NCBI GenBank assembly: GCA_012837655.1
Contig: DUQT01000087.1
Span: 1 to 20,916 of the forward strand
Length of the DNA: 20,916 nucleotides
Direction of reading: 5' to 3'
Source of the DNA: Actinomyces sp.
GTDB lineage: Bacteria; Actinomycetota; Actinomycetes; Actinomycetales; Actinomycetaceae
Positions within the stretch are counted from its first letter, which is position 1. Each line of letters opens with the position of its first letter. The position numbers and the translations under genes are program-made. Positions 1 through 7,042 of the stretch are shown in pieces. Below the pieces are notes generated by a model. It was not told where the DNA came from. It was given only the letters and a program-made list of their open reading frames with translations, and ran no database searches.

Positions 1-1
1 A

Positions 2-1015
2 CTTGCGTCTGAACTGGCCCAAGCGGCGGGAGTGCCCTTATTGGCTGAGCCTTCTTCCGGAGCTTTCGGTATGCCCGGCTGGATTGCTCATCAGCAGCAG
101 ATGCTAACTCACTTCGGAGATGAGGTTGAGCAGGTCGTCGTACTGGGCCACCCGAGTTTGTCGCGCCCCGTCACGCGCCTCCTGGCAAAGGATGACGTGC
201 GCGTAATCGTGTGTTCGCAGAAGCCCGACTACACGGACGTGTTTGGAAACGCCAGCGTAGTTGTTGACTCCATCAAGCCTGCAGTCAGCCCCATGCCAAT
301 GCAGGATTGGGCCGAAAAATGGGTGCAGCGCAGCGCGCAGATTACTCGGCAGTTGAGCGCTCTGAAGCTCCCGGACGGCGCGCGTGCCGCCAAATCCGTC
401 TGGGCTCACTATGCGAGCGATCCCAGCCACGCCCTCGTTCTTGGAGCTTCAAACCCGATTAGGTTCGTTGACCTGGTAGCTTCCGAGCCGATCAAGTTGT
501 CAGCCAAAGCTCTACCTGCAATGGAGATTGGACCCGTTCACGCTGCGCGCGGCCAGGCCGGAATCGACGGAACGATAGCGACAGCGAAGGGAATATCGGT
601 TGGGCTCGATATGCCGGTACGCGTCCTGGTCGGCGATTTGACGTTCATGCACGACATGAATTCGTTGATAAACCGTGCCGGAGAGCAGCCTCCCAACGTT
701 GACGTTGTCGTCATTGATGATCGGGGAGGACGCATTTTCAAATCCCTGGAGCACGGCTTAGCTGATGCTGACTTGTACGAACGGTTCTTCGCGATTGGAC
801 ACGATCTGGATTACCGTGCGCTCGCGGAATCAGCGGGTTGGGAGTACCTTTCCATCGACTATCAGGACACTGAGGCCGAATCTGATTTGGATCAAGCGCT
901 GTCAGCAGCGCCCTCGGGACGAATAATTCATGTCCGTGCAAACCACGAAAATATACGTGACGAGATTCGCTCATTGTTTTCAGATAACGTCCAGGAACTT
1001 AAGAGAAATGCTTAA
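2..1015 (+). CDS. menD: MenD, 2-succinyl-5-enolpyruvyl-6-hydroxy-3-cyclohexene-1-carboxylate synthase (5' partial)
   Basis: This is the C-terminal part of the thiamine diphosphate enzyme that joins 2-oxoglutarate to isochorismate in cytoplasmic menaquinone synthesis. The frame is open to the left edge. The first residues visible read LASELAQAAGVPLLAEPSSG, a MenD central-domain motif, so the GTG at 32 is an internal codon and not the start. Further signatures are GHPSLSRPV, the conserved EIGPVHAARGQAGIDGTIAT region, and the cofactor/metal motif GDLTFMHDMNSL followed by IDDRGGRIF (713-739). The E. coli family usually has NNNGG here, and actinobacterial enzymes often have Asp in the middle position, so Asp as metal ligand is tolerable. 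The substrate isochorismate would come from the menF product encoded at 2743-4167 on the other strand. About 338 residues are present; full enzymes are about 550. The next gene is 74 bases downstream and unrelated in function. Confidence 0.95.
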   Translation, partial: LASELAQAAGVPLLAEPSSGAFGMPGWIAHQQQMLTHFGDEVEQVVVLGHPSLSRPVTRLLAKDDVRVIVCSQKPDYTDVFGNASVVVDSIKPAVSPMPMQDWAEKWVQRSAQITRQLSALKLPDGARAAKSVWAHYASDPSHALVLGASNPIRFVDLVASEPIKLSAKALPAMEIGPVHAARGQAGIDGTIATAKGISVGLDMPVRVLVGDLTFMHDMNSLINRAGEQPPNVDVVVIDDRGGRIFKSLEHGLADADLYERFFAIGHDLDYRALAESAGWEYLSIDYQDTEAESDLDQALSAAPSGRIIHVRANHENIRDEIRSLFSDNVQELKRNA

Positions 1016-1089
1016 GCGCTCGGGTAGAAACTGCGATTATTGATGTTGTTAGCGGCGGATGCCGCGCAGTTTTGTAGGAGACCAAACTA
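1016..1089 (+). promoter_or_regulatory. Structured spacer between menD and the protease gene
   Basis: The 74-base gap holds an 8-bp inverted repeat, AAACTGCG (1028-1035) with CGCAGTTT (1065-1072). Nested in its loop is a smaller hairpin, GCGGC-GGAT-GCCGC (1052-1065). The two share base 1065, so they may be alternative folds. The outer right arm ends in TTTT. Immediately after comes the ribosome binding site AGGAG (1076-1080), nine bases before the ATG at 1090. The element could be a weak terminator for menD, a structured leader for the protease gene, or both. I see no convincing -35/-10 pair here. Confidence 0.35.
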
Positions 1090-2679
1090 ATGGATGAGGA
1101 ACGCCGAGAATCGGCGAACAGCTCAAGCGAGCCCGAAGGTCAAAGGCCCAGCGGAATTCCACACTCCAGCTCTGGGCAATCAGAGCAGTCCGATGGGCAA
1201 ACCCAGTCCCGGAACCCGTGGGACGAGTCGCGCAACGAATCGACCGACTCGCGTTACCAGTCCGGGTGGCAACAGGCTCAGTCGAGTGATCAGTACCGGA
1301 CGGGCGCGCAATCGATGCCCTCGGGAAGCCAATACCAAACGGGTAGCCAATATGGAACCGGCAGTCAGTACCAAAGCGGTAGCCAATACCAGGCTGGCCA
1401 GTATCAGGCCGGCGGGCAGTACGGGGCTAGCCAGTACGGAGGTTCGACTCCACAGTATTCGGGCTATTCCGCAGAGCCGGAAAAGCAGAAGAAGCCTGCG
1501 AAGAAGGGGCCGGGCTGGGGTGCACTGGTCGTCGCGATGATTCTGACGGCAAGCGTTGCGGTACTTGGAACGCTTGGTGTCGTGAAGTATTCCGATGCGT
1601 TTGCTCCCCGGTACCAGACGCAGCAGAGTCAGAACGCTCAGCAGCCCAAGGGCGATAAGACTAACGTCATCGAGGTTCAGGGAACAGCGACAGATTGGGA
1701 GAAGGTCGCGGAAGCGGTTCGTCCCGCAACGGTTACGATTCAGGTTGCAAGTGGAAATTCTGGTGACACAGGATCAGGCGTTGTATGGGATACCGAAGGA
1801 AACATCGTCACGAACTACCACGTGGTTTCTTCCGCCGCAGGTTCTTCAGACGCCCAGATCACTGTAGCGATGTCGGGCGGCCGACTGTTTGAAGCCAAGA
1901 TCGTCGGTCTTGACTCGACCACGGACCTTGCGGTCATCAAGTTGGTTGACCCTCCGAGTGACCTGGTCGCTGCAAACTTCGGAGACTCTTCGGACCTGTC
2001 CGTAGGCCAAAGTGTCATGGCGATCGGATCGCCCCTAGGTTTGTCCGACACGGTTACCACTGGAATTATTTCCGCACTGGACAGGCCGGTTGCAGTAAAG
2101 ACTGCTGTTCCAAACGACCAGCAAGAAAACTTCAACTACCAGTTCCCGTTCTTCCAGCGGGAGCAGACCCAGTCGGAAACGGTAATCACAAACGCCATCC
2201 AGGTTGATGCTTCCATTAACCCCGGTAACTCGGGTGGCCCACTGTTCGATCAGTCCGGACACGTGATCGGAATTAACTCTTCGATTGCTTCGATGGGTAG
2301 TGAACAGGGCAACTCGGGGTCTATCGGACTGGGCTTCGCGATTCCGGTAAACCTTGTGAAGAATGTTGCCACCCAGCTGATCGAAACGGGTGAAGCGCAG
2401 CACGCACAGCTCGGTGTGACAATCAGTTCCGCGGCTGTAACTGTAGATGGCGTTACCCGCCTTGGTGCTGAAGTTCAGTCAATCCTCCCCGGTGGTGCGG
2501 CTGCCGGCGCAGATATTAAGGAGGGCGACGTGATCGTCAGTATCGATGGAAACGACGTGACTTCTTCCAGGGCTCTGACGGGCTACGTTCGCCGCTACAA
2601 CGCGGGTGACGTTGTAACAATCGGTTTGGCTCGTGGCGGCACACTGCACGAAGTGCAGGTCGAACTGCAGGCCCAGTAA
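1090..2679 (+). CDS. HtrA/DegP-type membrane-anchored serine protease with PDZ domain
   Basis: This is a trypsin-like envelope quality-control protease of the HtrA (S1C) family. Its 529 residues show this order: a hydrophilic, disordered N-terminus (1-137) rich in Ser, Gln, Tyr and Gly; one membrane helix at about 143-165 preceded by a lysine cluster (KKPAKKG); a protease domain; and a C-terminal PDZ domain at about 432-527. The catalytic triad is visible as His244 in TNYHVV, Asp279 in TTDLAVIKL and Ser381 in NPGNSGGPLF. Lysines before the helix suggest the N-terminus is cytoplasmic and the protease outside. Residues 80-126 carry repeats of the type SQY(Q/G)xG. The single PDZ domain and N-terminal anchor match the actinobacterial PepD/HtrA type and not two-PDZ DegP. 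ATG start with AGGAG nine bases upstream. It ends before a strong hairpin at 2699. Substrates and exact paralogue name cannot be told from sequence. Confidence 0.93.
   Translation: MDEERRESANSSSEPEGQRPSGIPHSSSGQSEQSDGQTQSRNPWDESRNESTDSRYQSGWQQAQSSDQYRTGAQSMPSGSQYQTGSQYGTGSQYQSGSQYQAGQYQAGGQYGASQYGGSTPQYSGYSAEPEKQKKPAKKGPGWGALVVAMILTASVAVLGTLGVVKYSDAFAPRYQTQQSQNAQQPKGDKTNVIEVQGTATDWEKVAEAVRPATVTIQVASGNSGDTGSGVVWDTEGNIVTNYHVVSSAAGSSDAQITVAMSGGRLFEAKIVGLDSTTDLAVIKLVDPPSDLVAANFGDSSDLSVGQSVMAIGSPLGLSDTVTTGIISALDRPVAVKTAVPNDQQENFNYQFPFFQREQTQSETVITNAIQVDASINPGNSGGPLFDQSGHVIGINSSIASMGSEQGNSGSIGLGFAIPVNLVKNVATQLIETGEAQHAQLGVTISSAAVTVDGVTRLGAEVQSILPGGAAAGADIKEGDVIVSIDGNDVTSSRALTGYVRRYNAGDVVTIGLARGGTLHEVQVELQAQ
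1327..1467 (+). repeat. In-frame tandem 18-bp-type repeats encoding SQYxxG units
   Basis: Inside the protease gene, codons 80-103 form four imperfect 18-base units, SQYQTG, SQYGTG, SQYQSG and SQYQAG. Decayed units follow (QYQAGG, QYGAS, QYGGSTPQY, SGY) to about codon 126. Third positions vary between units (caa/cag, tac/tat), which argues for an old tract kept at the protein level and not a fresh slippage expansion. Confidence 0.8.
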
Positions 2680-2698
2680 GAATCACTAACCACAAGTT

Positions 2699-2730
2699 TT
2701 AGGGGGACACTCACGCGAGTGTCCCCCTAA
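2699..2730. terminator. Hairpin terminator between convergent protease gene and menF
   Basis: A perfect 14-bp stem, TTAGGGGGACACTC (2699-2712) and GAGTGTCCCCCTAA (2717-2730), closes a four-base ACGC loop. It lies 20 bases after the protease stop and 13 bases beyond the menF stop on the other strand, so it is placed to stop both transcripts. Neither strand has a long U-tract right after the stem. Such U-poor hairpins are often seen in Actinobacteria, so function as a bidirectional terminator is likely but inferred. Confidence 0.8.
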
Positions 2731-2742
2731 CTGCATTTAGAA

Positions 2743-4167
2743 CTATTTCTCCAACCCGATAGCTTGAAGTACCGGCATCATTTTGGCTTGGGTTTCCTGG
2801 ACTTCCACTTCTGGTTGTGAGTCGGGCATGATCCCGCCGCCAGCGAACACGCGAATCGATTGTCCGTCGGGCAGCACCTGCCCGCACCTCAGGGCGATCG
2901 CGCAAGCGCCCTCGCCGTTAGCGTCAATCCATCCAACCGGGCCCGAATACCGCCCTCGATCTGTCAATTCGTGTACCGAAAGCAGTTCAAACGCCTGCTG
3001 TGTCGGCGTACCGCACACTGCCGCAGTCGGATGTAGGGCGCGAACAACCTCGCAAACGGGCGCTAAATCGGAATCAATGCCGGTCAACTGCGCCTGCACA
3101 TCAGTTGCCAGATGCGTGACGTTTGGCAAATCCAGCAAGAATGGCTTGTCAGCCGCGTCCAGGGCGGAAACCATCGGCTCCAAAGCTTCCACAACTGACT
3201 GAACGGCGAACGCGTGCTCCTGACGATCCTTCGCGGACTCCATCAGCTGCGGCCCATTCCCCGGCGCGCACGTGCCCGCCAGGACGCGCGACTTCACAAC
3301 GCCGTCGCGCACGGATGCCAGCATTTCCGGCGACGCGCCCGTCATCCCCGCGACCGCGAACTTCCAGCACGTGGGGTAGGCGTCAGCCAACTCCGCCAGC
3401 ACAGCGCGCAGGTCGATCGGATGATCCGCCCGCGCAGTAATATCGCGAGCCATCACAGCCTTCTTCGTGTCGCCCCTGCGAAGCTCCTCAATAACGGCAC
3501 CAACCGCGCGCTTCCAAGCCGTGCGCGACATCGTGCCCGGATCCAAATACCACGACTCCGGATCGGCCAGTTTAGGCGCCTCGCTGCGACAATCCAGAGT
3601 CTTCAAACCGTCGCCAACCTCGATGCGCCACGTCGCCCCCGCAGCGGAAACCCACGTAACCTGCGGCAAAATCAGCGTGCCCGGCGTCGTCGGAGCAAAC
3701 CCAAACGACATCAGTCCCAACGGAGCTGCCAGCCCGACCTCCTCCTCAAACTCGCGCGCGCCAACAACGCCCTCGTATTTTGAAACAAGTCGCAACCACG
3801 CGGCCCCCGCCCGCTTCATGTGGGGCTGGTTTTGCACCAGACCGGGATCCTCCGGTCGCGGAGTAGGCAACAGCGCCCGGGAAAGTTCTTGAAAATTTGC
3901 ATCCACGAGGACGTGGCTCGCATCCTCTTTTGCCACAATCGCAAGCGCGATGCCCGTGCCAACTATTGTCGGCTGAGAATCGCCGGCCAGCGCGGGGCCC
4001 GACCACACGGAAATTGTGTCGGTGGCGGGAACTTGAGCGAGCAGTTCAGGCAAATCTCGAAACTGCGATTCGCGCGTTATTTTCATGCGCTCAAAAATGG
4101 AGCGGACGGGCTCAAGATCAGCCAGGTCCTGCGTTGAATCAAATGCGAATTTTTCCAAGGGGGACAC
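2743..4167 (-). CDS. menF: Isochorismate synthase (MenF/EntC type, chorismate-binding family)
   Basis: Predicted to convert chorismate to isochorismate, the entry step of menaquinone synthesis and the supply reaction for MenD. The protein has 474 residues with the chorismate-binding fold in its C-terminal two thirds. Visible motifs are KKAVMARDI (its lysine is the likely general base), GASPEMLASV with the metal/substrate Glu, SRVLAGTCAPG, KDRQEHAF, the family hallmark LPNVTHLATDV, LHPTAAVCGTPTQQA and DRGRYSGPVGWIDANGEG. The last motif favours isochorismate synthase over anthranilate or aminodeoxychorismate synthases. The GTG at 4167 is chosen because AGGA (plus-strand 4177-4180) lies nine bases upstream; an ATG nearby is out of frame. 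The start codon sits in one arm of a 10-bp inverted repeat. Closeness to menD and menG favours menaquinone use; a siderophore role (EntC/DhbC) is less likely but cannot be excluded. Confidence 0.93.
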   Translation of the reverse strand: MSPLEKFAFDSTQDLADLEPVRSIFERMKITRESQFRDLPELLAQVPATDTISVWSGPALAGDSQPTIVGTGIALAIVAKEDASHVLVDANFQELSRALLPTPRPEDPGLVQNQPHMKRAGAAWLRLVSKYEGVVGAREFEEEVGLAAPLGLMSFGFAPTTPGTLILPQVTWVSAAGATWRIEVGDGLKTLDCRSEAPKLADPESWYLDPGTMSRTAWKRAVGAVIEELRRGDTKKAVMARDITARADHPIDLRAVLAELADAYPTCWKFAVAGMTGASPEMLASVRDGVVKSRVLAGTCAPGNGPQLMESAKDRQEHAFAVQSVVEALEPMVSALDAADKPFLLDLPNVTHLATDVQAQLTGIDSDLAPVCEVVRALHPTAAVCGTPTQQAFELLSVHELTDRGRYSGPVGWIDANGEGACAIALRCGQVLPDGQSIRVFAGGGIMPDSQPEVEVQETQAKMMPVLQAIGLEK

Positions 4168-4189
4168 GGTAATTCATCCTACCGTGTCC
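4162..4189 (-). promoter_or_regulatory. Perfect 10-bp inverted repeat covering the menF ribosome binding site and start codon
   Basis: GGACACGGTA (4162-4171) and TACCGTGTCC (4180-4189) are exact reverse complements separated by eight bases. In the menF transcript the 3' arm contains the GUG start codon, and the loop with the adjoining base contains the AGGA ribosome binding site. As RNA it would form a hairpin that could mask initiation. As DNA it is a 28-bp dyad of the kind bound by a dimeric regulator, in the divergent menF/menG gap. The dyad is directly visible; its role is inferred. Confidence 0.6.
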
Positions 4190-4328
4190 GCTCGTTTTGG
4201 CTGATTTAATGTGCGAGACACCCAACAGGCACGCGCAAACCCCAATATTTTACCGAAAGGTTAACGCCCGGCGGGCTGCGCGTGGACTTGACTTCGCCCT
4301 TGGCGTCAAACCATGTCAAGATATTGCC
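4168..4328. other. Divergent intergenic region between menF and menG
   Basis: Between the GTG of menF and the chosen ATG of menG are 161 bases that should hold promoters firing both ways. Besides the dyad at the menF end, the region contains a moderately AT-rich patch (CCAATATTTTACC, about 4240-4252) and a TTGACT at 4288-4293. I could not pair the latter with a good -10 box at normal spacing. The menG frame stays open back to 4197, but that stretch does not resemble MenG homologues and is treated as non-coding. Confidence 0.45.
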
Positions 4329-5054
4329 ATGACTTTAAGGCCGATCGATCCAGCAGACATTAACCGTGCATCACTTGACAAGAAACCGCACGAAGTCGCT
4401 GGGATGTTTAACAAAGTTGCGCACCGTTACGACTTGACGAATGAGGCACTGACGCTCGGCCAGGTGCACATTTGGCGCCGCGGAGTCCGCATCGCGCTCA
4501 ACCCGCGCCCCGGTGAACTGATCCTCGACCTCGCCGCAGGCACCGGAGGGTCCACAGCCGCCCTCGCCGAATCGGGCGCCGAGGTCGTTGCCTGTGACCT
4601 GTCCGAAGGCATGATCGCAGTTGGCCGTCAACGCCACCCGGAACTCAAGTTCGTACAGGGCGACGCAACAGATTTACCATTCGAGGACGCTACTTTCGAC
4701 GCGGTAACCATTTCATTTGGTTTGCGTAATGTTGAGAACACCGAAAAGGCACTTCGAGAAATGGCTCGCGTAGTCAAGCCAGGTGGCCGTCTGGTGATCT
4801 GTGAGTTCTCACGTCCCACGTGGCCGCCGTTTAGGGCAGTGTACGGATTCTACCTGGAGGAAATTCTGACCAGGATTGCCGGCGTGCTGTCCTCTGATGA
4901 CGAGGCTTACGACTACCTGATCGAATCAATTCAGGAGTGGCCCGACCAGGAAAGGCTCGGCGCGCTGATTGCTCGGTCCGGTTGGAAACATGTGCAATAT
5001 CGCAACTACACCGGCGGAATCCTGGCATTGCACCGGGCCGTCCGATCCGAATAA
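4329..5054 (+). CDS. menG: Demethylmenaquinone methyltransferase (MenG/UbiE)
   Basis: SAM-dependent C-methyltransferase that turns demethylmenaquinol into menaquinol, the last ring step of the pathway, working at the inner face of the membrane. With the ATG at 4329 the protein has 241 residues, a usual family length. Visible signatures are the N-terminal VAGMFNKVAHRYDLTNEALTLGQ segment, SAM motif I ILDLAAGTGGST, the acidic strand end VVACDLSEGM, VQGDATDLPFEDATFDAVTI and GLRNVENTEKALREMARVVKPGG. All are diagnostic of UbiE/MenG. The Shine-Dalgarno before 4329 is weak (a CAAG about nine bases upstream), so a slightly different start is possible. An upstream extension to 4197 adds 44 residues without family support. 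The gene is divergent from menF. It precedes the quinone reductase-like gene by 232 bases and so need not share its transcript. Confidence 0.95.
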   Translation: MTLRPIDPADINRASLDKKPHEVAGMFNKVAHRYDLTNEALTLGQVHIWRRGVRIALNPRPGELILDLAAGTGGSTAALAESGAEVVACDLSEGMIAVGRQRHPELKFVQGDATDLPFEDATFDAVTISFGLRNVENTEKALREMARVVKPGGRLVICEFSRPTWPPFRAVYGFYLEEILTRIAGVLSSDDEAYDYLIESIQEWPDQERLGALIARSGWKHVQYRNYTGGILALHRAVRSE

Positions 5055-5286
5055 TCACGGGATTTTCGGGATAAATCGGAAATATTCTCAGCACGGTTCA
5101 GATATATGAAACATTGTCATTATCAAATACGATTAAACGCGCGCTAACCGCACGGCCATTTCGCCGCCCAAACGCGCCCGTTTTGCTATCGATTCACACC
5201 GCGCGCGTTCCGTGGGTAGGGTAAAAGGCGTATGGCCTGGTTGGCTTGAGGAATTGTAATTTTCTACAAGCAAGGAACAGGTCTCA
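5055..5286. other. Intergenic region between menG and the geranylgeranyl reductase-family gene
   Basis: A 232-base gap. Its left half (5055-5135) is AT-rich and holds no clear terminator for menG. The right half is GC-rich, with a 9-bp inverted repeat AACGCGCGC (5136-5144) and GCGCGCGTT (5201-5209), and between them a short hairpin AAACG-CGCC-CGTTT (5170-5183) followed by one further T. The last could act as a weak terminator. A candidate promoter follows at 5193-5222. No coding potential was recognised. Confidence 0.5.
5193..5222 (+). promoter_or_regulatory. Candidate sigma-70-type promoter for the reductase gene
   Basis: TTCACA at 5193-5198 matches the -35 consensus in five of six positions. 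TAGGGT at 5217-5222 fits the loose actinobacterial -10 form TANNNT after an 18-base spacer. A start site near 5229 would leave a leader of about 58 bases before the ATG at 5287. This is a by-eye match only. Confidence 0.35.
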
Positions 5287-6594
5287 ATGGAAAACGGTAA
5301 GTGGGAGGAACACGTGGAGCTGCCTGACGCAGGCGATCGCACTGCCGATGTCGTCGTGGTTGGCGCAGGACCAGCAGGTTCAGCAACGGCATACTATCTA
5401 GCTCGGGCTGGACTAGATGTCGCTCTCCTCGAAAAATCCACTTTCCCTCGCGACAAGATTTGCGGTGACGGACTCACGCCCGCCGCGGTAGCTGAAGTCC
5501 ACCTAATGGGTGTTGACACCAGTGATTGGATGCGAAATAAGGGTCTCAATGTAATTGGGGGAGGCCACTCGATCTACCTGCCTTGGCCCGAAACAAAGTC
5601 CGCGCCTAACTACGGCATGACTCGCGCCCGCATGGATCTTGACGAGGAACTGGCACGCCGCGCAGAATCCGCGGGTGTCCGCCTGTTCGAAGGACACAAT
5701 GTTATTCGTGCAATTCAGTCACGAACCGGCCGTGTAGAGGGCGTCGTCGCTAAGGTCGGCAAGGGAAAGAACGCGCAAGAAGTTGAGTTCAAGTCCCGCG
5801 TTGTTGTTGAAGCTGGCGGAGTTGCAGCTCGACTCGCGACCTCACTTGGTATTGAAAAGCTTGAGAACCGCCCGCTTGGGGTAGCGGCCCGCGCGTATTA
5901 CAAGTCGCCTAAGGGCGACGCCGAATGGATGGATTCCCACCTGGAGCTCTGGAGCGGCAAGCGCGGCGAATCTGACCTGCTCCCCGGTTACGGCTGGCTG
6001 TTCCCCATGGGTAACGGTGTTGTGAACATTGGTCTCGGTTCAGTTTCCTCCACGTCAAAGGCAACCAAGCTTCCGTATCGCGAAATCTTCAAGACCTGGG
6101 TCGCTAATCTTCCCGAAGAATGGGAACTGACCGAAGAAAACCAGATGGGGCCGCTTCGCTCAGCCGCGCTTCCCATGTCATTTAACCGCAAGCCGCACTA
6201 CAAGGACGGCCTCGTAATCGTCGGCGATGCTGGGGGCATGGTTTCCGCATTTGACGGAGAGGGCATCGCACCCGCAATGAGGGCGGCGCGCTACGCCTCC
6301 GACGCAATCGTTTCGGCTCTAAGCCGCACAACCACCGCCGGATTTGACCGGGCAATGGAGACCTACACCGAGGCCTTGCGCGCAGACTGGGGCGGCTACT
6401 ACCAACTCGGTCGCATCTTCGTGAAACTAATCGAAAACCCAAAGATTATGCATGCCTGCACAAAGTACGGCCTGCCACGCCCTCGTTTAATGAAACTTGT
6501 TCATAAACTACTTTCAGACGGGTTTGAACGCTCCGGTGGTGAGTGGGATGACCGACTCATCACAACATTGGCAAAGGCGGTGCCCAAGGTATGA
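5287..6594 (+). CDS. Geranylgeranyl reductase-family FAD oxidoreductase (probable menaquinone side-chain reductase, MenJ-like)
   Basis: A flavoprotein of the geranylgeranyl reductase family that saturates double bonds of isoprenoid chains. The N-terminal Rossmann motif VVVVGAGPAGSATAYYLARAG (GAGPAGSA at residues 26-33) binds FAD. FPRDKICGDGLTP (54-65) is the family signature around the active-site CG dipeptide, and GDAGGMVSAFDGEGIAPAM (from residue 313) is the second FAD-binding motif. Length 435 residues, usual for the group. In mycobacteria the homologue MenJ reduces one isoprene unit of menaquinone and lies near menD and menG. Here it sits between menG and nuoA, which supports the same substrate; archaeal-type lipid or chlorophyll substrates are unlikely in this setting. 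The ATG at 5287 has AGGAAC (5273-5278) upstream. The gene ends 70 bases before nuoA and may be cotranscribed with it. Confidence 0.9.
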   Translation: MENGKWEEHVELPDAGDRTADVVVVGAGPAGSATAYYLARAGLDVALLEKSTFPRDKICGDGLTPAAVAEVHLMGVDTSDWMRNKGLNVIGGGHSIYLPWPETKSAPNYGMTRARMDLDEELARRAESAGVRLFEGHNVIRAIQSRTGRVEGVVAKVGKGKNAQEVEFKSRVVVEAGGVAARLATSLGIEKLENRPLGVAARAYYKSPKGDAEWMDSHLELWSGKRGESDLLPGYGWLFPMGNGVVNIGLGSVSSTSKATKLPYREIFKTWVANLPEEWELTEENQMGPLRSAALPMSFNRKPHYKDGLVIVGDAGGMVSAFDGEGIAPAMRAARYASDAIVSALSRTTTAGFDRAMETYTEALRADWGGYYQLGRIFVKLIENPKIMHACTKYGLPRPRLMKLVHKLLSDGFERSGGEWDDRLITTLAKAVPKV

Positions 6595-6602
6595 CAGTAG
6601 TC

Positions 6603-6618
6603 GGGGCGCTAACGCCCC
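6603..6618 (+). terminator. Short GC hairpin between the reductase gene and nuoA
   Basis: GGGGCG (6603-6608) pairs with CGCCCC (6613-6618) around a CTAA loop, eight bases after the reductase stop. It is followed by six A residues and not T, so it is not a classical intrinsic terminator on the plus strand. It could be a partial terminator or attenuator, or an RNA-processing or stability element ahead of nuoA. Downstream, TTTCAA (6626-6631) and TTGAAA (6642-6647) form a further small dyad just before the nuoA ribosome binding site GGAGG (6656-6660). Confidence 0.4.
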
Positions 6619-6664
6619 AAAAAACTTTCAAGAATAAACCGTTGAAAATTGGGTTGGAGGCATA

Positions 6665-7027
6665 ATGAACAATCCTTATATTCCTATTTTGATCATGGCT
6701 GCCGTGGCAGTCGTGGTCGCACTTGGCGGTCTAGGAGCCTCCGCAATCCTTGGCCCAGTGAACAAAAACAAGGTTAAGTCGAGTAACTACGAATGTGGTG
6801 TTGACCCGATTTACATGGAATCGGACATGGGACGTTTCCCGGTCAAGTACTACCTGGTCGCCATGACATTCATTATTTTCGACATCGAGGTCGTTTTCCT
6901 CTACCCGTGGGCAGTCACCTTCGGCAAGCTGGGACTTTTCGGCCTTGCAATCATGCTTACATTCATCGCGCTGATCACGGTGCCGTTCATTTACGAATGG
7001 CGTCGCGGCGGCCTGGATTGGGACTAA
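6665..7027 (+). CDS. nuoA: NADH-quinone oxidoreductase subunit A
   Basis: Small membrane subunit of complex I, at the junction of the membrane arm and the quinone-binding module. The 120 residues form three membrane helices, at about 6-29, 62-82 and 90-111. The conserved loop between the first two reads SSNYECGVDPIY, and the second helix carries the acidic stretch FIIFDIEVVFLYPWA. These motifs are diagnostic of NuoA/ND3, including the loop cysteine that corresponds to the switch cysteine of mitochondrial ND3. GGAGG lies a few bases before the ATG. It opens the nuo operon; nuoB follows after 15 bases carrying its own strong binding site (AGGAGG). Confidence 0.97.
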   Translation: MNNPYIPILIMAAVAVVVALGGLGASAILGPVNKNKVKSSNYECGVDPIYMESDMGRFPVKYYLVAMTFIIFDIEVVFLYPWAVTFGKLGLFGLAIMLTFIALITVPFIYEWRRGGLDWD

Positions 7028-7042
7028 TAGGAGGGAACAGTC

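Noticed and set aside
713..739. MenD motif IDDRGGRIF instead of NNNGG as an inactive enzyme
   Set aside because: Asp can serve as metal ligand and occurs at this place in actinobacterial MenD; the other motifs are intact, so loss of function is not supported.
1094..1540. 148-residue frame overlapping the repeat region of the protease gene
   Set aside because: Its length comes from the repetitive DNA of the real frame; no own ribosome binding site was noticed and no domain.
3214..3783. 189-residue plus-strand open frame inside menF
   Set aside because: Antisense to a well-supported isochorismate synthase; Arg/Ala/Pro-rich composition typical of shadow translation.
4288..4293. TTGACT as a -35 box for menG
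   Set aside because: No acceptable -10 hexamer at 16-19 bases; the only AT-rich candidate is about 25 bases away.
4197..4328. Possible 44-residue N-terminal extension of MenG
   Set aside because: The stretch does not resemble MenG N-termini and ATG 4329 gives the normal length. It probably contains promoter DNA.
5136..5209. 9-bp inverted repeat AACGCGCGC/GCGCGCGTT as a regulatory site
   Set aside because: Arms are 56 bases apart and made of simple CG alternation, which arises easily by chance; recorded only as part of the intergenic description.
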